The position numbers and the translations under genes are program-made. A DNA stretch of 18,320 bases, taken from NCBI GenBank assembly GCA_937915835.1, contig CALGHA010000045.1:1-18320 (forward strand), written 5' to 3'. Below the pieces are notes generated by a model, which was given only the letters and a program-made list of their open reading frames with translations, searched no databases and was not told the origin of the DNA. Positions 13,305-18,320 of this stretch are shown in pieces (position 1 is the first letter of the stretch; each line of letters opens with the position of its first letter). Source of the DNA: an uncultured Fretibacterium sp. GTDB lineage: Bacteria > Synergistota > Synergistia > Synergistales > Aminobacteriaceae.

Positions 13305-15800
13305 TTACATTCCTATCAAGTCAAAATCTTCAAATGAGACCGTCAGCGTAATATTTTGCTTAGGATTAGGATATTTCACGATTACGGCCTTTTTCGTCTG
13401 AGAGTAATACCAGCCTTCGGACGCGGCTTCAAATTTACGTCGATTAAGGAAGTGTTCAAGTTTCTTGTCGCCTAATGCTACCCAGAACGGGCTTCTATCT
13501 TTACGCACCATCTCAACCGTAACGTCATTAACGAAGTCTTCATAGCTTCCTTCGCTCGTGAACTCAACTTTTACTACACTTGAGCCGGTCATGTTAATTC
13601 TGGTCTTGCGGAAAATTCCCTTTGCAAAATTATTCGTAACTCCGTCGTCGTCATAAAGCGTGTAACTTCTCTCGTCTCCTGGAATTAACGTGAAGTGAAG
13701 TGAAGTAACTTTGTCGCGTTCCATGCTCATTGGCTGATTTCCGGCCATTGGGATTATTGCTCCCTCACGAATGAACATCGGAATGCTCGACATCGTAACG
13801 GGAATTTCTATGAATTGGCCGCCGTCGTAACACTTGAAGTTGTCAGCCCAGTCATACCATTTTGTGCCCGCAGGAAGATAGACGCGTTTAATTTTTTCGC
13901 CAGGTTCAATAATATTAGCGACGAGAATATCACGACCGAACATGAACTCAAAACTTTCTTCCCAGACGTTAGGATCATCCTGGAACTCGTAAACAAGCGC
14001 GCGCATAATCGGTGCTCCAGTTAAAGAGGCTTCATACTCCGCAGAATATAAATATGGCAGCATTCTATAACGGAACAAAATTGCGTTGCGGATTAAGTCC
14101 GTCGAGTTGCGGAACATCCAAGGCTCAGTTACTGTGTTGTCGTTGCTAGCTGAGTGTATCGAAAATCTAGCCTGGAATATTCCATTTTGAACCCATCGCA
14201 CAAATAATTCCTCGTCCGGAGCAGGTCCAGCAAAGCCTCCAATGTCCGCGCCTTCGTTCGGTTGTCCTGATAATCCCATGCCCGTAATAATCGGAATGTT
14301 ATATTTCAAACTTTGCCAGCTCGTGTAATTATCTCCACACCAAGTTTGAGCGTATTTCTGAATTCCTGCGCTTCCACTTCTGCAAACGATATAAGGCCTT
14401 GCGTCAGGGTTATGTTCTCTCACAGCGTCACCGCCGATTTTGCACATTATCGTTGACATTAAGGGCTTGAGTTCAGCGATCGTTGAGCCTTTGCCGTCAA
14501 AGTCAACGCGTGCGTCCTTGTCTACGAGGCTGTCATATTCGCAATTATCATCCCAGATTGAATCAGTTCCGACATCAATAATATTAGCAATCAAATAATC
14601 CTTCCATGCTCGGCGAGCTTCCGGCTTCGTGTAATCCCAGAATGCTCCGGGACCTCCCCACCATGAGCCAATTGCAAACTTTGTCTCGTCCTTGCTGTCT
14701 TTTACGAATACGCCTTTGCTCACGAACTCGTCGAATAACGGGTGAACTAATAAAATTCCTGGCTTGACGTTTGGGACATTCTGAGCTCCTTTTTCGTTCA
14801 TTGCGGCAAAATATTCACGGGGATTTTTGAAGCGTTCAGTGTTCCAAGTGAAGACGCAGCGTTTTCCGTTTACACTCGTATATCCTGATGAAAGGTGAAA
14901 GCCGTCAATCGGGAAGCCTTCCTCTTTGATTGTGTCAATGAAGTTTAAGACGGCATCATCAGAATTTTTCTCAAGCTCAGGATAATACATTGATGAACCT
15001 TGATAGCCGAGTGCTCGTTTGGGTAAAAGCGCAGGCCGTCCGGTCAAGAACGTGTAATTGTCAACAATTCGCTTTATGTTTTCCCCAGCAATGAAGAATA
15101 AATCAATATCGCCGCCGTCAGCTTGCCAATAAGTATAACGAGGCCAATAATTACTTTTCTCGCGTCCCATGTTAAAGACGGATTCGTAAAAATTGTGATA
15201 GAACAAGCCTATTGCTTTATGAGTAGACCTGTTGAGCCTGATATAAAACGGTATATGTTTATACATTGTATCGCATTTAACAGGGTCATAACCCATTGCA
15301 TCAGTTGCGCGCTGACGTAAAAACTCTTTATTCTTGTTGAGACTGCCGCCCTTCTCGCCGAAACCGTAGAAGCAATCATCCTCATTCATGCGGCTGTAAT
15401 GAGTTACTCGGTTGTTGCTGTCGAGTGTGAAGGGATTTCCGGCCAATGATGAATATAATTCCGTCCCTTCTTCGTCGTAAAGCCTCATGCAGATATTCTC
15501 TTTGTCGAACTCAAGCCATAATTTACCAGTCGAGAACGTAATTTTTTCATCAGTCTCATCAACGTCGGGATTAATCGGCTCAAGTTTCACGCGTTCACCC
15601 TCGAAAAGTTTATCAAGTCTGTCATCCCATGCTTCAGCCGAGAGAACATAGGACTCTTCAGCAAATTTTTTATCAAACGATACTCGAACGCGGATAATCT
15701 CTTCAGTCAGGAAATATATTTTTATGTCGGGGCTGTCAGTATGAAGAATATAGAATTTCCCAGATTGCTCACAACTTTTTATCTTCGTGCAAATTTCCAT
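13305..15800 (-). CDS. GH31 family alpha-glycosidase (upstream copy)
   Basis: An 831-residue cytoplasmic paralogue of the following gene; the two align from end to end without large gaps (both have F-Y-G-F-G-E-K at 144-150 and K-H-I-P-F-Y-I-R at 181-188). D418 in I-W-D-D-N-C-E is the expected nucleophile and D490 in W-C-G-D-N-Y-T-S-W the expected acid/base. Substrate-pocket neighbours differ (W-C-G-D here, W-G-G-D in the other; Q-P-N-E-G-A-D against C-A-N-M-G-C-D), so the pair may have split specificities. AGGAGGT lies ten bases before the ATG, a much stronger site than that of the second copy. I see no promoter between it and the hairpin behind dctM, so it is probably transcribed by readthrough from the TRAP genes or from a promoter inside dctM. 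Confidence 0.88.
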   Translation of the reverse strand: MEICTKIKSCEQSGKFYILHTDSPDIKIYFLTEEIIRVRVSFDKKFAEESYVLSAEAWDDRLDKLFEGERVKLEPINPDVDETDEKITFSTGKLWLEFDKENICMRLYDEEGTELYSSLAGNPFTLDSNNRVTHYSRMNEDDCFYGFGEKGGSLNKNKEFLRQRATDAMGYDPVKCDTMYKHIPFYIRLNRSTHKAIGLFYHNFYESVFNMGREKSNYWPRYTYWQADGGDIDLFFIAGENIKRIVDNYTFLTGRPALLPKRALGYQGSSMYYPELEKNSDDAVLNFIDTIKEEGFPIDGFHLSSGYTSVNGKRCVFTWNTERFKNPREYFAAMNEKGAQNVPNVKPGILLVHPLFDEFVSKGVFVKDSKDETKFAIGSWWGGPGAFWDYTKPEARRAWKDYLIANIIDVGTDSIWDDNCEYDSLVDKDARVDFDGKGSTIAELKPLMSTIMCKIGGDAVREHNPDARPYIVCRSGSAGIQKYAQTWCGDNYTSWQSLKYNIPIITGMGLSGQPNEGADIGGFAGPAPDEELFVRWVQNGIFQARFSIHSASNDNTVTEPWMFRNSTDLIRNAILFRYRMLPYLYSAEYEASLTGAPIMRALVYEFQDDPNVWEESFEFMFGRDILVANIIEPGEKIKRVYLPAGTKWYDWADNFKCYDGGQFIEIPVTMSSIPMFIREGAIIPMAGNQPMSMERDKVTSLHFTLIPGDERSYTLYDDDGVTNNFAKGIFRKTRINMTGSSVVKVEFTSEGSYEDFVNDVTVEMVRKDRSPFWVALGDKKLEHFLNRRKFEAASEGWYYSQTKKAVIVKYPNPKQNITLTVSFEDFDLIGM

Positions 15801-15824
15801 GAAACTTTTTACCTCCTACATAAC

Positions 15825-15858
15825 AAAAAGCGATCCCCTGAAACTCTCAGAGAACCGC
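15825..15858 (-). terminator. Strong hairpin with U-tract between dctM and the GH31 pair
   Basis: Minus strand: GCGGTTCTCTGA (15858-15847) pairs with TCAGGGGATCGC (15841-15830), 12 pairs including G-U wobbles, with a GAGTT loop, followed by TTTTTGTT. It begins 13 bases after the dctM stop and ends 24 bases before the first GH31 ribosome binding site's surroundings, so it either ends the TRAP transcript or lets only part of it continue into the GH31 genes. Confidence 0.75.
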
Positions 15859-15870
15859 ATTAACTTCAAC

Positions 15871-17196
15871 TTATCTCAGCCAGCCCATACTCTTAATCAA
15901 TCCGGACCAGTAAGGAAGGCTCAATGAAATTTGAGGAATGTACGTTACCAGCATTAACGCTACGAACATCATTACGAAAATCGGCACAATATATTTTGTT
16001 ACGCCCTCAATCTTCACGTTCGCAACTCCGCAACCGACAAATAAGCACGAGCCAACCGGAGGAGTTACTGAGCCAATGCCCAAGTTCGTAATAAGCATTA
16101 AGCCGAAATGTACGTCGCTCATTCCAATTCTGCGAGCAATCGGTAAAAATATAGGCACGAAAATTAACACGGCCGGCGTTAAGTCTAAGAACATTCCCAT
16201 GACGAGCAAGAATACGTTCATGATTAAGAGAATGACATAGCGATTTTTCGACACTCCCATAATCATTTGCGATATTGCGTTAGGAATTCCTGTTCTCGCC
16301 ATGACGTAAGCCATAATTGACGAGGCAGCTATCAAGAATAAAATTGTCGCAGAACTCTTCATCGTGTCAGCAAGAAGATTGTAGAGCGTCTTTAAGTCCA
16401 TCTCGCGATAAATTGCCGCTAACACTCCGCAATAAAGGCACATTACAACTCCGGCTTCGGTCGCTGTGAAAATTCCGGCTAAAATTCCGCCCATTACGAT
16501 GATTACGGCAAAAAGTGAGGGGATTGCGTCAATGCAAATCTTCAATGCCGAGTCTTCCTCTTTAACTTCCGATTTCTTATAGCCTAATCTCTTCGCAAGA
16601 ACTAAAGCCATAATCGCAACAGCTACCCCCAAAATTCCTCCGACAAAATAACCGCCCATGAATAACGCCGCAACTGAAACTCCTCCTGCTGTGATTGAGT
16701 AAAGGATTAACGGACCTGACGGAGGGATTAATATTCCGGTTGGAGCTGAACAGATATTTACTGCCGCTGAATAATCCGGATCATAGCCTTCATCTTTTTC
16801 CAACGGTGAAAGGATTGACCCCATCGCTGAAGTTGCCGCAACTGACGAACCGGAGACTGCACCGAAGAACATATTTGCTAAAACGTTTGTAGCCGCTAAG
16901 TAACCGGGAATTCCGCCGACTAATAATCTTGCGAAACGTACAAGCCTCTTAGCAATTCCGCCCTTGTTCATGATATTTCCGCCGAGTGAGAAGAACGGAA
17001 GCGCAAGCAATGAGAACGAATCCAAGCCGGAGAAACATTTTTGTGCCGCCGTGAAAGCAAAACCTTCAAGTGTTGTAACTCCGCTGACACATGCCGCAAT
17101 TACTGAAGCTATGCCAATTCCCGCAGAAATCGGAACCCCAGCGAATAACATTATAAAAAACGATACGAATAATACGACTGTCGCAGTGATTACCAT
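15871..17196 (-). CDS. dctM: TRAP transporter large membrane subunit (DctM)
   Basis: A 441-residue, very hydrophobic protein with about a dozen membrane spans, the length expected for the transport subunit of a TRAP (tripartite ATP-independent periplasmic) carrier. It moves substrate delivered by DctP across the inner membrane, driven by a sodium gradient in characterised systems. Typical landmarks are the N-terminal G-V-P-I-S-A-G-I-G region, G-A-V-S-G-S-S-V-A-A-T-S-A-M-G, the I-L-I-P-P-S-G-P-L-I-L-Y segment, and near the C-terminus L-G-I-G-S-V-T-P-P-V-G-S-C-L-F-V-G. The ATG overlaps the dctQ stop by one base (TAATG), showing translational coupling. The substrate cannot be told from this subunit; TRAP systems mostly carry organic acids such as C4-dicarboxylates, sialic acid or sugar acids. 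Confidence 0.93.
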   Translation of the reverse strand: MVITATVVLFVSFFIMLFAGVPISAGIGIASVIAACVSGVTTLEGFAFTAAQKCFSGLDSFSLLALPFFSLGGNIMNKGGIAKRLVRFARLLVGGIPGYLAATNVLANMFFGAVSGSSVAATSAMGSILSPLEKDEGYDPDYSAAVNICSAPTGILIPPSGPLILYSITAGGVSVAALFMGGYFVGGILGVAVAIMALVLAKRLGYKKSEVKEEDSALKICIDAIPSLFAVIIVMGGILAGIFTATEAGVVMCLYCGVLAAIYREMDLKTLYNLLADTMKSSATILFLIAASSIMAYVMARTGIPNAISQMIMGVSKNRYVILLIMNVFLLVMGMFLDLTPAVLIFVPIFLPIARRIGMSDVHFGLMLITNLGIGSVTPPVGSCLFVGCGVANVKIEGVTKYIVPIFVMMFVALMLVTYIPQISLSLPYWSGLIKSMGWLR

Positions 17197-17678
17197 TATG
17201 AATTTCCCCCGCCTTTCTTATCCGTGAGAGCTTGGGCATAACGAAGCAAACGGGCAATTACGATCATTACTCCGCAGAGTGGCTCAATGAGATATAGAGT
17301 TTTCATCGGTATTCTCATAACTGAAGATACGTTCGTAGCGGTGTTAGATAATTTCATTCCGCCATAAATGAATACGTAAATCACGAAGAATAATATACAT
17401 GCTTCGATAAAAATGTTGAGAATAAATTTGAACGGGCCTTTTGCTTTATCGGTAATTAACGTCAAGGCTAAATGTTCGTCACGATAGAAGCAATACGCTG
17501 AACCTATCATTCCGGCAATGATTAACACGTAACGCAAAAGTTCATCAGTGAAAGTTGACGGATCTTTGAGTACCCAGCGGCTGAAAATCTGCCAAGTTCC
17601 GAACGCGACAAGAATAAACATTGATAAGGCCATCAAGAAACGCATGACGGCATCAAGAAATTTTTCAAGAGATTTCAC
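17196..17678 (-). CDS. dctQ: TRAP transporter small membrane subunit (DctQ)
   Basis: A 160-residue protein with four hydrophobic segments (about 10-30, 43-65, 85-107 and 125-145), the layout of the DctQ subunit that pairs with DctM. The family pattern is visible in F-S-R-W-V-L-K-D-P-S-T-F-T-D-E-L (about 31-46), with the tryptophan and acidic residues typical of this position. It starts with GTG at 17678, preceded at ten bases by AAGGAGC, and ends one base into dctM. A hairpin separates it from dctP, which probably keeps the membrane subunits below the level of the binding protein. Confidence 0.9.
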   Translation of the reverse strand: MKSLEKFLDAVMRFLMALSMFILVAFGTWQIFSRWVLKDPSTFTDELLRYVLIIAGMIGSAYCFYRDEHLALTLITDKAKGPFKFILNIFIEACILFFVIYVFIYGGMKLSNTATNVSSVMRIPMKTLYLIEPLCGVMIVIARLLRYAQALTDKKGGGNS

Positions 17679-17704
17679 GTTTTATCAGCTCCTTAAAACA
17701 ATTA

Positions 17705-17733
17705 AAGCGGCTTCCCTATTAAGAAAACCGCTT
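17705..17733 (-). terminator. Intergenic hairpin between dctP and dctQ
   Basis: Minus strand: AAGCGGTTTTC (17733-17723) pairs with GGAAGCCGCTT (17715-17705), 11 pairs with two G-U wobbles and a 7-base loop. TTAATTGTTTTAAGGAG follows, which is not a clean U-tract. It is best read as a partial terminator or an RNA-stabilising hairpin that protects the dctP message. Confidence 0.55.
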
Positions 17734-17749
17734 GTGTCGTCATAATCTA

Positions 17750-18320
17750 CTAATTTACAGCTTGAATACGCTCAACGAATGAATAAGTCTCAGGCTCTGA
17801 CGTTTTCAGCTTCTCATAAAGCGGAGCAACTGCCTCTTGGAATGCTGCCTTGTCAACGTCTCTTACGTATTCAACCTTATCGCCAACTTGAGCTTTTACG
17901 TCATCTTCAAACTGTGCCCAAAGAGCGCGATAATTTTCAACCATCTCGGCGGCAGTGTCATTCATAACTTTCTTCTGTGCGTCGCTCATGTCGTTCCAAA
18001 TTTTGGTCGAGATTACGATTACGTCGGGTATCATTGTGTGTTCGTCATAGCAATAGAACTTCGTAACGTCGGCATGGTCGCGAAGAGCTGTAATGTTATT
18101 CTCGGCTCCGTCGATAACTCCCTGCTGCATTCCCGTGTAAATATCGCTGTAACCCATAACCGTAGCACTTCCGCCGAAAGCGTTCATCATGTCAATAGCC
18201 ATCTGGGAATCCATCGTGCGGATCTTAAGCCCCTTTAAGTCTGCAGGAGTTCTTACGGCTTTACCCGCTGTGTAGAAACATCTTGTTCCGCTCTCAAGCC
18301 AAGCAAGCCCGATAAATCCG
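17750..18320 (-). CDS. dctP: TRAP transporter substrate-binding protein (DctP), 5' part outside the window
   Basis: Partial: the reading frame is open to the right edge, so the signal peptide and N-terminal lobe are missing and about 189 C-terminal residues are seen. The periplasmic solute receptor of the TRAP system. Recognisable elements are G-T-R-C-F-Y, then K-A-V-R-T-P-A-D-L-K-G-L-K-I-R-T-M (the R-T-P-x-D-L-K-G-x-K-I-R motif with the arginine that in DctP proteins binds a ligand carboxylate), and Y-T-G-M-Q-Q-G-V-I-D-G-A-E-N-N. An ATG at 18214 is internal, since the conserved K-G-L-K-I-R motif lies upstream of it in frame. The ligand is probably an organic acid, but it is not identifiable here. 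Confidence 0.92.
   Translation of the reverse strand, partial: GFIGLAWLESGTRCFYTAGKAVRTPADLKGLKIRTMDSQMAIDMMNAFGGSATVMGYSDIYTGMQQGVIDGAENNITALRDHADVTKFYCYDEHTMIPDVIVISTKIWNDMSDAQKKVMNDTAAEMVENYRALWAQFEDDVKAQVGDKVEYVRDVDKAAFQEAVAPLYEKLKTSEPETYSFVERIQAVN

Noticed and set aside
15938..16240. A 100-codon ORF on the plus strand opposite dctM.
   Set aside because: Antisense to conserved membrane segments of DctM; the Thr/Ile/Lys-rich translation is what antisense of hydrophobic codons gives.
17837..18238. A 133-codon ORF on the plus strand opposite dctP.
   Set aside because: It lies wholly antisense to a confidently recognised DctP frame, shows no family motif and has no ribosome binding site that I can see; it is a shadow of biased codon use.

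Overview
The window looks like a chromosomal piece of a moderately AT-rich, Gram-negative-type, anaerobic gut or rumen bacterium. The main clues are a three-part TRAP transporter (dctP/dctQ/dctM), several carbohydrate-active enzymes and secreted proteins with Sec signal peptides. A member of the Synergistota is my best guess, because that phylum is rich in TRAP systems, but no rRNA or marker gene is present to prove it. I see no phage, transposon, CRISPR array, tRNA or rRNA.

Layout. (1) 207-1592 (+): a secreted GH28 polygalacturonase-like enzyme with its own promoter. It converges on a cysteine-synthesis pair. (2) 1642-3362 (-): cysK then cysE, overlapping by ATGA. They are preceded by a roughly 225-nt leader that holds a previously unlabelled 22-codon ORF with four consecutive Cys codons (3492-3560, -). 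This looks like a cysteine-responsive attenuator and is the most interesting item in the window. (3) 3676-6234 (+), divergent from cysK: a secreted SH3-NlpC/P60-VanX-type fusion peptidase, and directly after it a LysE-superfamily exporter resembling the cysteine/O-acetylserine exporter EamB. (4) 6372-9092 (+): a three-gene operon of a circularly permuted ATP-grasp protein, an alpha-E protein and a transglutaminase-like protein, a predicted but uncharacterised peptide or amide-bond-forming system. (5) 9117-10628 (-): a fusion of an ADP-ribosylglycohydrolase to a von Willebrand A domain. (6) 10800-18320 (-): a TRAP transporter (dctP partial at the window edge, dctQ, dctM) followed by two tandem paralogous cytoplasmic GH31 alpha-glycosidases.

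How the parts may work together. cysE makes O-acetylserine, cysK turns it into cysteine, and the divergently placed EamB-like protein could export surplus, so the centre of the left half reads as a cysteine homeostasis locus with a polycysteine leader as sensor. The right half reads as nutrient capture: TRAP uptake of an unknown acidic solute, with the GH31 pair probably expressed by readthrough of a strong hairpin that lies only 24 bases upstream of their ribosome binding site. Two operon-end hairpins (6241-6273 and 9077-9110) share a nearly identical loop but have different, internally complementary stems, suggesting a dispersed terminator family.

Functional calls rest on motif recognition by eye. 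No database search, folding program or alignment was run.
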